Source: Candidatus Epulonipiscioides saccharophilum (GTDB lineage: Bacteria > Bacillota > Clostridia > Lachnospirales > Cellulosilyticaceae). From it: 40,053 nt of DNA. The stretch lies in NCBI GenBank assembly GCA_002007295.1, contig LNZM01000113.1:1-40053 (forward strand), in the 5' to 3' direction. The position numbers and the translations under genes were made by a program. A model generated the notes under the pieces. It saw only the letters and a program-made list of their open reading frames with translations. It made no database searches and had not been told where the DNA came from. Below are positions 29,701 to 39,243 of the stretch, piece after piece (the stretch's first letter is position 1; each line of letters begins with the position of its first letter).

Positions 29701-30656
29701 AAATGCGTATTCTTTATGTAGCTATGACTCGTGCTAAAGAAAAACTTATAGTAACCGGTGTTCATTCGGCTTTTAATCAATTAATCTACTCAGCCAATTT
29801 TGGGGATAGTGCAGATATCCTGACGGTGCGCAGACAGAATTCTTATTTAAAATGGATAGCTTTGGCCCTTTGTAAGTCTTCCGAAGTAATCCAAAATAAT
29901 TTCTGGTCCATAAAGAAATGGACATTAAGTGATTTTAACGAGGAAATGGGCCAAAATGTAGAAGAACTTTCCTCCACTCATATTTTAGATCAGTTACTAC
30001 AGTCTCCAGCCGGACCTTATAGTGCAGAAATATTTTCTAAATTGAACTATATATATCCTTATCAGGCTGAAACTATGTGGCCACAAAAAGTTTCTGTAAC
30101 AGAATTAAAGGATAGTTTAAATCAACTTCATGAAGCTTATGTTCCTAAATTTATATCTGGCAAAACAGTTACTGGAGCAGTTCGGGGTAACATTATTCAT
30201 AGTGTTTTTGAAAAATTAGATTATTTGAAGTATTTTACTAAGAGTGATATTTTGGCCAATTTAAAATTGCTAGTAGCTGAAAATAAGTTGCCGTCGGAAA
30301 TTTTTAATATTATTAGCATTCCTCGACTAGTTGCTTTTGCTAACTCGCCCTTAATTGTTAGAATGAGAAACGTGGATGTTAGTTTTAAAGAGCAGTCTTT
30401 TTTACTAAAGCTCCAAACTAATGAGCATGGTAAACTAATTTCGGGCATGATTGATGCTTACTTTGAGGAAAATAATAAAATTATTTTGATTGACTATAAA
30501 ACGGATTCTATCATATTAAATACAGAAGAAGAGATTATAGAAAAATATAAGGAGCAATTTAAATGGTACGCCCACGCCTTAGAAGAGATAGCACAAAAAC
30601 CAGTTTCGGAAAAATATATATATTTATATGGTAAAAATAAGTTTATTTCTCTATAA
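26778..30656 (+). CDS. addA: ATP-dependent helicase/nuclease subunit A
   Basis: [67 protein letters not shown]; C-terminal IILIDYKTD nuclease motif. ATG 26778 is preferred over TTG 26772. Confidence 0.96.
   Translation: [1292 protein letters not shown]
28345..28656 (+). repeat. In-frame 24-bp minisatellite inside addA, about 13 units
   Basis: Units start at 28347 and recur every 24 bp to 28635; core of eight SSAQKL(DE/DD) units near-identical (tctagcgcacaaaaattggacgag); flanking units diverged. Confidence 0.97.
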
Positions 30657-30713
30657 AGAGCTATATGTTTATCTAAAATCATTTTGCAAAATATTGAAAT
30701 TTCGCTATATCCA

Positions 30714-30742
30714 TTGAAAAATTTTTCGAAACAGGTTATAAT
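30714..30742 (+). promoter_or_regulatory. Sigma-A type promoter for RpiR regulator
   Basis: TTGAAA-N17-TATAAT. Confidence 0.7.
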
Positions 30743-30779
30743 TTTTTTGTTACAAATTTAAATGAGTAGGTGAAATTCT

Positions 30780-31664
30780 ATGAAACAATATGAATTAATA
30801 CAAAGAATTAAAACTTCTCAACCACGGATGAGTAAGGGACAGAAATTAATTGCAACTTATATAATAAATCATTATGAAAAAGCAGTGTATTTAACCGCAT
30901 CTAAATTGGGACAAATTGTTGGTGTAAGTGAGTCGACAGTAGTCCGATTTGCCACTGAATTAGGATATGATGGTTATCCAAAATTTCAGGCTGCTTTGGT
31001 TGAATTAGTGAAGAGCAAATTAACTGCTATGCAGAGAATTGAAGTGACACACAATAGAATTGATAAGGATCATGTATTAAAAAGTGTATTGCAAATAGAT
31101 GAAGAAAGAATTCGAAGTACTAATAATAATTTTGATGAAGAAGCCTTTAACAAAGCTGTCGAAGCTATTTTAAGTGCCAAAACTATTTATATTTTAGGGG
31201 TAAGAAGTTGCGCAGGGTTAGCTACATTTTTGCATTTTTATTTAAATATAATGTTTGAAAACGTTAAGGTAGTAAAAACTAACAGTATTAGTGAAATCTT
31301 TGAAGTTATTCATAGAATCAACGATAAGGATGTTATTATTGGGATAAGCTTCCCACGCTATTCTAAGAGAGTATATAGATCGTTAGAATATGCAAAAACT
31401 AATGGAGCAACCGTAATAGGTATTACCGATTCTCATATAGCGCCTATAACAGAATTTTCAGATCATTGTTTAATTGCTAAAAGTGAAATGATTTCTTTTG
31501 TGGACTCCTTAGTAGCTCCTCTGAGCATAATAAATGCTCTGATTGTAGCACTTAGTTTAGAAATAAAAGATTCTTTAGAAGATAGCCTGGATAGTTTAGA
31601 AAAAATTTGGGCCGAATACGAAGTGTATGATGATACGAAAGATTTTTTTAGAGATAACCTTTAA
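30780..31664 (+). CDS. MurR/RpiR family transcriptional regulator (HTH + SIS)
   Basis: KLGQIVGVSESTVVRFATELGYDGYPKFQ HTH; SIS-like domain YILGVRSCAGLATFLHFYLN. Confidence 0.93.
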   Translation: MKQYELIQRIKTSQPRMSKGQKLIATYIINHYEKAVYLTASKLGQIVGVSESTVVRFATELGYDGYPKFQAALVELVKSKLTAMQRIEVTHNRIDKDHVLKSVLQIDEERIRSTNNNFDEEAFNKAVEAILSAKTIYILGVRSCAGLATFLHFYLNIMFENVKVVKTNSISEIFEVIHRINDKDVIIGISFPRYSKRVYRSLEYAKTNGATVIGITDSHIAPITEFSDHCLIAKSEMISFVDSLVAPLSIINALIVALSLEIKDSLEDSLDSLEKIWAEYEVYDDTKDFFRDNL

Positions 31665-31730
31665 TTAAGATAATTTTTAATTGAGATAATTTTGAATTGC
31701 AAAAATACTAAATTTTCATTGGAGGCTAAA

Positions 31731-32399
31731 ATGATAATAGCAATTGACGGTCCAGCTGGTGCAGGAAAAAGTACTATAGCAAAAGAAGTGGCTAAAAGAT
31801 TACAATGGACATATATAGATACTGGAGCGATGTATAGAGTAGTAGCGTTGGATGCTATAAACAAAGAAATTGATTTAGCCGATATAAATAATATAATCAA
31901 AGCAGTGGATAACATACAGATAAAGATAGCACACATTGATAGAAATCAGCATATATTTTTAAATAATAAAGATGTATCTCAGGAAATTCGTTCTAACGAA
32001 ATATCCCAGGCTGCCTCGACAGTAGCTACAATACCCGAAGTAAGAAATAAATTAGTTCAGTTACAGCGTCACTTGGCTAAAGAGCAAAATGTAGTTATGG
32101 ATGGTCGAGATATTGGCACCATTGTATTGCCAAATGCAGAGATTAAAATTTTTTTGACTGCTTCTTTAGAAGAACGGGCCAAAAGAAGGTTTAAAGATCA
32201 AAAAGAAGACTCTAGCAAGCTTTCTTTGGATCAGATTATGAAGCAGATTAATTTTCGAGATACTACAGATGCTAATCGAGTCGCATCACCTTTAATACAA
32301 GCAAAAGATTCTATATTGATAGATACATCTGGTTTAACCATTGATATGGTGATAGAAGAAATTTTAAAATTAGTAAAAGAGAGGCTATATGTTAATTAA
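31731..32399 (+). CDS. cmk: Cytidylate kinase
   Basis: MIIAIDGPAGAGKSTIAKEVAKRLQWTYIDTGAMYR; MDGRDIGTIVLPNAEIKIFLTAS. ATG 31731 with ggagg. Confidence 0.96.
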   Translation: MIIAIDGPAGAGKSTIAKEVAKRLQWTYIDTGAMYRVVALDAINKEIDLADINNIIKAVDNIQIKIAHIDRNQHIFLNNKDVSQEIRSNEISQAASTVATIPEVRNKLVQLQRHLAKEQNVVMDGRDIGTIVLPNAEIKIFLTASLEERAKRRFKDQKEDSSKLSLDQIMKQINFRDTTDANRVASPLIQAKDSILIDTSGLTIDMVIEEILKLVKERLYVN

Positions 32400-33246
32400 A
32401 TTAGCAAAAAGTGCTGGATTTTGTTTTGGAGTAGAAAGAGCAGTAAATTTAGCTTATTCTAATGCACACCTAAGTAATATTACTACTCTAGGACCAATAA
32501 TTCACAATGATTTTGTTACCAATGATTTAAAAGAAAAAGGAGTAAGCATTGTAAATGAACTTACTCCTGATTTAAAAAATGTAATAATTCGTTCTCATGG
32601 GGTTGGTCAACAAATTTATACACAAGCAAATCAATTAAAAATAAATTTAATAGATGCAACTTGTCCTTACGTAGCAAAAATCCATAAATTAGTTAAACAG
32701 CATATGGAATTAGGGCACAGTATTATAATAATAGGTGATAAATATCATCCAGAAGTTGTTGGCATTAATGGATGGGCTAATAATTCTGCTATTATAATTA
32801 AAGAGGATACGGATAAACTTATTGATAAACTAGAACTTAATAAAAGCTACTTTATGGTGGCTCAAACAACTTATAAGCAAAAAATTGTGGATAATATAAT
32901 TTTAAAATTAAATTCTAAAAATATCACTTTTAAATATATCCACACTATTTGTTCCACAACCACAATGCGTCAACAAGAAGCTAAAAATTTAGCTAAACAG
33001 GTTGATAAAATGATCGTTATTGGAGGTAAGCATAGTTCAAATACAAAAAAATTATTTGAGGTTTGTTTGGATCAATGTAAAAATTCGATATGTATAGAAA
33101 AATTTTCAGAATTGACAGATATAGAATTTAATAAAAATGATAAGATAGGTATAACTGCAGGAGCATCTACTCCGAAATATATAATAGATGATGTTATAGC
33201 TTATTTAAATGATAGAATTAAAGGGGAGATTAGTAATGGAATATAG
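32389..33246 (+). CDS. ispH: 4-hydroxy-3-methylbut-2-enyl diphosphate reductase
   Basis: KLAKSAGFCFGVERAVNLAY; GPIIHN; RSHGVG; ATCPYV; GITAGASTP. Confidence 0.96.
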   Translation: MLIKLAKSAGFCFGVERAVNLAYSNAHLSNITTLGPIIHNDFVTNDLKEKGVSIVNELTPDLKNVIIRSHGVGQQIYTQANQLKINLIDATCPYVAKIHKLVKQHMELGHSIIIIGDKYHPEVVGINGWANNSAIIIKEDTDKLIDKLELNKSYFMVAQTTYKQKIVDNIILKLNSKNITFKYIHTICSTTTMRQQEAKNLAKQVDKMIVIGGKHSSNTKKLFEVCLDQCKNSICIEKFSELTDIEFNKNDKIGITAGASTPKYIIDDVIAYLNDRIKGEISNGI

Positions 33247-34003
33247 TCAATTTATATCGGAATTTTATTCATTTTCTAAAATCGATTTGAATGCTTATAA
33301 AGAAGGTCAAATGAAGCGACGAATCGATTCACACATAAAGAAATATGGAATAAATAGCTACCGAGAATTTTTAGCATTATTAAAAAAAGATAATAAAGTC
33401 TATGAAACTTTTTTAGGATATTTAACAATAAATGTTTCGGAGTTCTTTAGAGATCCAAGGCAATGGTTAACCTTAGAAAAAGAGATTTTGCCCAAACTAA
33501 TAGATCCGAATAAAACTTTTAACGTATGGAGTGCAGCGTGTTCAACGGGGGATGAACCGTATACCCTAGCTATATTACTTACTAAAATGATTCCGTCTAA
33601 TCGATTTAAAATAACAGCAACTGATATAGATAAAGAAATTTTAGAAAAAGCAAAAAAAGGTCTATATCCAGAAAAGCAAATGGCTAACATAACACCAGAA
33701 AATAAATCTAAGTATTTTAAAAAGTGTTCGGACGGATACATGATTAGTGACGAGATAAAGACAAAGATCGAATTTAAACAGCATAATTTATTAAAAGACA
33801 CTTATCCTATGAACATAGATTTAATAGTTTGTAGAAATGTTTTAATATATTTTACCGAGGCAGCAAAAGCTGAGATTTATACTAAATTTAGTAGGTCTCT
33901 TGCTGAAAAGGGTATTTTATTTGTCGGTAGTACAGAGCAAATTATAAATCCAATTGACTATGGTTTAAAAGCAAGAGAATTATTTTTCTATACAAAATCG
34001 TAA
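33236..34003 (+). CDS. cheR: CheR-type protein-glutamate methyltransferase
   Basis: VNVSEFFRDP-like TINVSEFFRDPRQW; VWSAACSTGDEPYTLAILL; DLIVCRNVLIYF. ATG 33236 after aaggggag. Confidence 0.92.
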   Translation: MEYSQFISEFYSFSKIDLNAYKEGQMKRRIDSHIKKYGINSYREFLALLKKDNKVYETFLGYLTINVSEFFRDPRQWLTLEKEILPKLIDPNKTFNVWSAACSTGDEPYTLAILLTKMIPSNRFKITATDIDKEILEKAKKGLYPEKQMANITPENKSKYFKKCSDGYMISDEIKTKIEFKQHNLLKDTYPMNIDLIVCRNVLIYFTEAAKAEIYTKFSRSLAEKGILFVGSTEQIINPIDYGLKARELFFYTKS

Positions 34004-34010
34004 CGCTAAA

Positions 34011-34036
34011 TAACCTCTCTTTTTTGAGAGGTTTTA
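34011..34036 (+). terminator. Rho-independent terminator after cheR
   Basis: AACCTCTC-tttttt-GAGAGGTTTT. Confidence 0.85.
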
Positions 34037-34146
34037 TACTTATTATCCTTTTTTAGCTATACATAATATAAAATATATGGTAAATTATTCAATGTAAGGA
34101 ATTTTATAGAACAATTAGGTAATTCATGTAAATATAAATATTCTAT

Positions 34147-34175
34147 TTCACAAATATAAAAAATTATGCTACAAT
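34147..34175 (+). promoter_or_regulatory. Sigma-A type promoter for the DUF4015 gene
   Basis: TTCACA-N17-TACAAT. Confidence 0.5.
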
Positions 34176-34191
34176 AAAGGAGTGTTATATA

Positions 34192-35433
34192 ATGAGAAAA
34201 AAAGTTTCGTTGTCTACACAATATAGTTATTATACTTATAAGAACAAAAAAAATTATAGAAAAAAAATGATGATTATAGCTGCTATCTTAGGTTTTGTAC
34301 TAATTAGCTATACTATCATTGTGTATAATGAGAATAATACTCGCCCGAGTTTAGATTTAGCAAATTATTTTCCTTTAAGTAGTATCGGAGATTTTGAACA
34401 AAATTCGTTAGCCTTCGATATTCATAAAGAATCGCCAAATATAAAAGGACTCTATGTTCCCGCACATAAAACTTATAATATTGATAATCTTATAAATATT
34501 GCTAACCAAACTGAAATAAATAGCTTCATTATAGATGTAAAAGACGACATGGGCTATTTAACTTTTTCTAGTGATAATAAAGCTTTATTAGAAGTTAGGA
34601 GTATACGTAAAATTCCAAAAATTTCTGATATAAATGCTCTTATGGATTCTTTATACAAAAATAATATTTATCCTATAGCTAGAATAGTAACCTTTAAAGA
34701 TAATATTGTAGATACAAATTTTCCGGAAAGAATGATTTTAGATTCAAACGGAGATGTCTACGAAACCAAAACAGGAGAGACATGGTTAAACCCATATGAC
34801 AAAAGGAATTGGGAATATTTATTAGAAGTGTGTAAAGAAGCTATAAAAGTTGGATTTAAAGAGATTCAGTTTGATTATATCCGGTTTCATGAATCCATGA
34901 TTGGCGACAAAGTATATATACCAGGAGAAAAAGATATAACTAGAATAGAAATAATAAATGAATTTTTAGATTATATAATAGAGCAATTAAAACCTTATGG
35001 AGTCCAAGTGAGTGCGGACGTATTTGGAACAATAATTACTAGCCATATCGATGCTAAAGTATTAGGGCAGGATTATAAAGCTTTTATAAAACGTTTGGAT
35101 GCAGTGTATCCTATGATTTATCCATCTCATTATGCACCGGGTTCGTTTGGACAAGCCAATCCAGATTTGAATCCTTACGAAGTAATTTTAGGGGCCTTAA
35201 AAGCTTCTAGTGATGTTATTCGGCAAATACCATTAGAGGATAGAAAAGCAAAAATTATTCCTTATCTTCAAGATTTTACAGCCACTTGGATAAAGCCTCA
35301 CCAACCATACGAAACACAACAGCTACAAGAGCAAATAAAAGCTGTTTATGATTCTATTCTTACGGATTGGGTCTTTTGGAATGGTGCCGCTATTTATACC
35401 AAGGAAGCATTTTTAAAACAAGAAAATAGATAG
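34192..35433 (+). CDS. DUF4015 / COG1306-like putative glycoside hydrolase, membrane-anchored
   Basis: N-terminal TM; IKGLYVPAHKTYNIDNLINIANQTEINSFIIDVKDDMGYLTF; EIQFDYIRFHE; VSADVFGTI; VYPMIYPSHY. Confidence 0.85.
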   Translation: MRKKVSLSTQYSYYTYKNKKNYRKKMMIIAAILGFVLISYTIIVYNENNTRPSLDLANYFPLSSIGDFEQNSLAFDIHKESPNIKGLYVPAHKTYNIDNLINIANQTEINSFIIDVKDDMGYLTFSSDNKALLEVRSIRKIPKISDINALMDSLYKNNIYPIARIVTFKDNIVDTNFPERMILDSNGDVYETKTGETWLNPYDKRNWEYLLEVCKEAIKVGFKEIQFDYIRFHESMIGDKVYIPGEKDITRIEIINEFLDYIIEQLKPYGVQVSADVFGTIITSHIDAKVLGQDYKAFIKRLDAVYPMIYPSHYAPGSFGQANPDLNPYEVILGALKASSDVIRQIPLEDRKAKIIPYLQDFTATWIKPHQPYETQQLQEQIKAVYDSILTDWVFWNGAAIYTKEAFLKQENR

Positions 35434-35467
35434 AAAATAGATAGAAAATAGATAGAAAATAGATAGA
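35422..35467 (+). repeat. 11-bp tandem repeat (agaaaatagat, 4 units) over the stop codon
   Basis: gaaaatagatagaaaatagatagaaaatagatagaaaatagatag read directly. Confidence 0.95.
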
Positions 35468-35494
35468 ATTAAAATAAGGCGGAAAGGATTTAGC

Positions 35495-35920
35495 ATGATT
35501 GATAAAGACAAAATTATTTTGATGTCAAAATTAGCAATTCTAGATAGTGATCCACAAATGAAACAATCTAGAAAAATAGCTGCTAAATATTCTAAAGATT
35601 TTATTTATGTAAAAAATTTATGGACACAAATCTTTATTTCTATAATGTTAGTGGTTATTATAGCAATACATGTTTTATGGCGTATACAATACGGTATGCA
35701 ATTTCCCAGTTCTATAACAGAAATGTTGGATATTGCTATTCCTTATGTTATAGTAATTTTTAGCTTAATTATTTTTTACACAATATTATCGACTTTAGTA
35801 TATAAAAAAATGTATCGTAGAGCAACAATGAAAATAGCTAAATACGATAAAATTATGGATGAGTTAAAGAATTTAAGCACGGGGGAGGAAATAGCGTATG
35901 AAAAGTTTTTTGCGTCTTAG
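35495..35920 (+). CDS. Small membrane protein of unknown function (2 TM)
   Basis: 141 aa; RBS ggaaagga; two hydrophobic helices; overlaps the next ORF. Confidence 0.75.
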   Translation: MIDKDKIILMSKLAILDSDPQMKQSRKIAAKYSKDFIYVKNLWTQIFISIMLVVIIAIHVLWRIQYGMQFPSSITEMLDIAIPYVIVIFSLIIFYTILSTLVYKKMYRRATMKIAKYDKIMDELKNLSTGEEIAYEKFFAS

Positions 35921-36878
35921 ATCTAGTCTTATAAGCATTTACAAAAATAATGAAATAATTCTAAATATGTTAGCAAAGTTTGTGATTAGCTTTATATGTT
36001 TATTATCTGTAAACAGTATAGTAAATTTTTCAGGACACGGTATTCAGTCTATCATAGTATCGGTATTTATCGGTTTAACATCTCTTATATTACCAATGTA
36101 TGTTATGTTAATAGTAATGATGGGCTTAGTAATATTGGTCGCAAGTTTATCCGGTCTTATTTTAAGTGCAGTATTATCAGGTATAGCTGCAATGATCTAT
36201 ATATTATACATTAGGCTATTTAAAAAAGAAGCAGTAATAATAATGTTAACAATATTATTATTGCCGACTACCGGAATATATTTAGTAGTATTGATAAGTC
36301 CATTATTTTTTGGGATAGGGGGAATTGGTGCTATATTCTGTGGTGGGATATTATATCATATTTTAAAAATAATGCCCACTTTAATAAATACAGCCTTTAA
36401 TAGCGGCTTAAAATTAGATACTATATTTGCACAAATAGATGTTATCCTAACTTATATTCTGGGGAGAACGATTTATGATCAAAGATTTTTGGCTACTATG
36501 GCCATTTTAATGGTTGTCTTTTTAGTAGTTTACCTAATAAGAATATGGACTATTGATTATGCATTATACATTGCCGTATTTTGTGGTGCGGTAACCAATA
36601 TTTTAGGATTTTCAGTAGCGCAAATAATGATAGACGTAGATTTAAACTTACCGATTATGGTTGGCTCGACTGTTATATGCGCTTTAGTGGGATTTTTTGT
36701 ATCATTTATGTCTAGAGTTTTAGATTATAATAGAGCGCAGGTGGTTCAATTTGAGGATGATGAAAATTATTATTTTGTAAAAGTGATACCAAAAATAGAG
36801 TTGTCGCCTAAACGAGATAATCTTTATCCGTATTCTGCTATGGAGACTATGGACGATGACATTATTATAGAAATTTGA
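35898..36878 (+). CDS. Polytopic membrane protein of unknown function
   Basis: 326 aa, multiple hydrophobic segments, C-terminal VVQFEDDENYYFVKVIPKIE; RBS ggggagg. Confidence 0.8.
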   Translation: MKSFLRLRSSLISIYKNNEIILNMLAKFVISFICLLSVNSIVNFSGHGIQSIIVSVFIGLTSLILPMYVMLIVMMGLVILVASLSGLILSAVLSGIAAMIYILYIRLFKKEAVIIMLTILLLPTTGIYLVVLISPLFFGIGGIGAIFCGGILYHILKIMPTLINTAFNSGLKLDTIFAQIDVILTYILGRTIYDQRFLATMAILMVVFLVVYLIRIWTIDYALYIAVFCGAVTNILGFSVAQIMIDVDLNLPIMVGSTVICALVGFFVSFMSRVLDYNRAQVVQFEDDENYYFVKVIPKIELSPKRDNLYPYSAMETMDDDIIIEI

Positions 36879-36901
36879 TCCATGCAAATTTAATTTTAAA
36901 T

Positions 36902-36932
36902 TAGTCACTTTTTTTAAGTGGCTTTTTTTTTT
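36902..36932 (+). terminator. Rho-independent terminator upstream of cdaA
   Basis: AGTCACTT-ttttt-AAGTGGCT followed by T-run. Confidence 0.8.
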
Positions 36933-37049
36933 GCTATTTTTGATTTTCATGATAAAATCTATAAACTTTGTGGTATAATAAAAACGAACCACCCTAGATT
37001 AAAAAATATAACCAAATAAAATTATCAACAAGTCACGAAGGGGCGAATT

Positions 37050-37916
37050 ATGAATTGGGATTTTTTGACTTCAACGCTAGAACAAGTTTCATTTTTTAAG
37101 ATACCCCACATATCATTTAAAGACCTTATCGATATATCAATTGTAGCGTTTGGTATTTACAAAATTATAATGTGGATTAAGGATACTCGCACTTGGGCGG
37201 TTTTTAAAGGTGTTGTAATCATTGTTATAGCTTCTTTATTTGCATATTTAATGGAATTACACACGTTATCCTTTATCATTAGTAATACCATAACAGTTGG
37301 GGCAATAGCTATAGTAATATTGTTTCAACCCGAGTTACGACGTGCTCTTGAGCAATTAGGTCAAGGAAATTTATGGGGGAACACTATAATCAACGAAAAG
37401 GAAGGTCATTTATTAAATCAAGAATCAATTGCTCATATAGTGAAGGCTAGCATGCAAATGGCTAAAGTAAAAACTGGAGCCTTGATTATTATTGAAAAAC
37501 AGACAGTACTTACAGAGTATAAGAGAACCGGCATTGCTATAGATGCTCTTATAAGCTCACAATTACTTATAAATATTTTTGAAAAAAATACCCCTCTACA
37601 TGATGGAGCAGTAATTATTTCGAAAAATAGAATAGACGCAGCAACTTGTTTTTTACCCTTAAGCGACAGCTTAGCTATAAGTAAAGATTTGGGCACAAGA
37701 CACAGAGCAGCTATTGGTGTTTCGGAGCAAACCGACGCTATTGTTATTGTTGTATCCGAAGAAACTGGGATAGTATCTTATATAAGAAACGGTAGCATAA
37801 GGCGCAATTTAAATGCAGATGGATTAGCCAAAGTTTTAGAAATAGATATGAATAGAAAAGGTCAGCCTAGAAAGATTAAGTTAAGGAAAGGAAAGATTAA
37901 GAATGAATCGTCATAA
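37050..37916 (+). CDS. cdaA: Diadenylate cyclase CdaA
   Basis: Three N-terminal TM segments; LFQPELRRALEQLG; LHDGAVII; LGTRHRAAIGVSEQTDAIVIVVSEETG. Confidence 0.97.
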   Translation: MNWDFLTSTLEQVSFFKIPHISFKDLIDISIVAFGIYKIIMWIKDTRTWAVFKGVVIIVIASLFAYLMELHTLSFIISNTITVGAIAIVILFQPELRRALEQLGQGNLWGNTIINEKEGHLLNQESIAHIVKASMQMAKVKTGALIIIEKQTVLTEYKRTGIAIDALISSQLLINIFEKNTPLHDGAVIISKNRIDAATCFLPLSDSLAISKDLGTRHRAAIGVSEQTDAIVIVVSEETGIVSYIRNGSIRRNLNADGLAKVLEIDMNRKGQPRKIKLRKGKIKNESS

Positions 37917-39243
37917 TTTACATTGGAAATTACTTTCTATACTCTTAGCAATGTTTTTATGGCTCATAGTAATTAATATTCAAAATCCAGTTATAACCGA
38001 GAATATTAAAAACGTCAAAGTTGATATTTTAGGCCTGAATCAAGTAGAAGCTAAAGGTCATGTTGTTAAAGATGGCGATCAACTTCATAATCTTGCTGTA
38101 GACATTAATATTAAGGGTCAACGACTGGAAATAGAAAACTTTTTGGCCGAAGGAGTTAATGCTCTTAGAGCAAAAATTAATTTAACTCCATATGTTCAAG
38201 AATTAGTAGATAACTCTGGGCTAACTGAAAGACTTGTAGAAATAGAAATTGATAATCTGCCCGAAGATATTTTTGTAGAAGACTATGAACCTTCGGCTGT
38301 TTATATTGTTTTCGAGTCAGAAAAAACAGAAGTATTTGATATTATTTATAACATAAATGGTAAGGAAGATAGTCAATATATGACCCTTGACCCTATCATT
38401 AAAACGAAAGAAATTGAAATTGTTGGACCGGAAAGTATTGTAGATACAATTAAAAATGTTGTTGTCGATATTAATATTAATGACTTCGCTAAAGATCCTC
38501 TTGTTATGGATTTACCAGTTTTTGCCTATGACAAAGATGGGAACGAAGTAATCGGTATTACTAAGTCTAGAAATTATGTAGAGGTTATTTTGCCTACTGG
38601 AAAGAAAAAAAGTGTCCCATTAGTTGCTCAGTTTAATGGTAAACTTCCGACCGGATATACGTTAACTAATATCATTATAACTCCAGCTGAAATAACTATA
38701 GTTGGTAATGAAGATATAATTAATGATATTGATTCTGTAAAATTAAATAGCATATTTTTAAGTAATATTATAGAAAATACAACAAAACAGGTAGATTTTC
38801 TTCTGCCAGAAGGTATAGAATATATTGATAAAATTGATCCAAAAGCTGTAGTAACTATAGAAGTTCAAAAAACTAATGTTTACGAATTTGAAGTAGATGT
38901 GGACGACATAAAATTAAAGGTAATAGCTCCAGATAATATAAGTTATGATATTTTAGATGACTCCGTAACCTTAAAGTTAAGTGGTACGGCCGAAGCTATC
39001 CTGGATTTTAAAACAGAACAATTAGACGCAACTTTGGATTTATCTTATGGAAAACTTGGTAAACATGAATTTACTTTGAAAATTCCAGTTGCACAAGAAT
39101 TAGAAATAATAAATTCACCTTCTTTAAATGTATTAATAGAACAAGTCGAAGCCGAAACCCCTTATGAAGATCCTGCTTATATCGATCCGGTTTATATTAA
39201 TCCAACTTACATTGACCCGAATAGAAATGACAAACAAAAATAA
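37903..39243 (+). CDS. cdaR: YbbR-repeat CdaA regulator
   Basis: N-terminal TM, YbbR-like repeats, overlaps cdaA. Confidence 0.92.
   Translation: MNRHNLHWKLLSILLAMFLWLIVINIQNPVITENIKNVKVDILGLNQVEAKGHVVKDGDQLHNLAVDINIKGQRLEIENFLAEGVNALRAKINLTPYVQELVDNSGLTERLVEIEIDNLPEDIFVEDYEPSAVYIVFESEKTEVFDIIYNINGKEDSQYMTLDPIIKTKEIEIVGPESIVDTIKNVVVDININDFAKDPLVMDLPVFAYDKDGNEVIGITKSRNYVEVILPTGKKKSVPLVAQFNGKLPTGYTLTNIIITPAEITIVGNEDIINDIDSVKLNSIFLSNIIENTTKQVDFLLPEGIEYIDKIDPKAVVTIEVQKTNVYEFEVDVDDIKLKVIAPDNISYDILDDSVTLKLSGTAEAILDFKTEQLDATLDLSYGKLGKHEFTLKIPVAQELEIINSPSLNVLIEQVEAETPYEDPAYIDPVYINPTYIDPNRNDKQK

Noticed and set aside
32389-33246. ispH as an IspH-S1 fusion
   Set aside because: The ORF is 285 aa and ends before any S1 domain; it is a normal stand-alone IspH.
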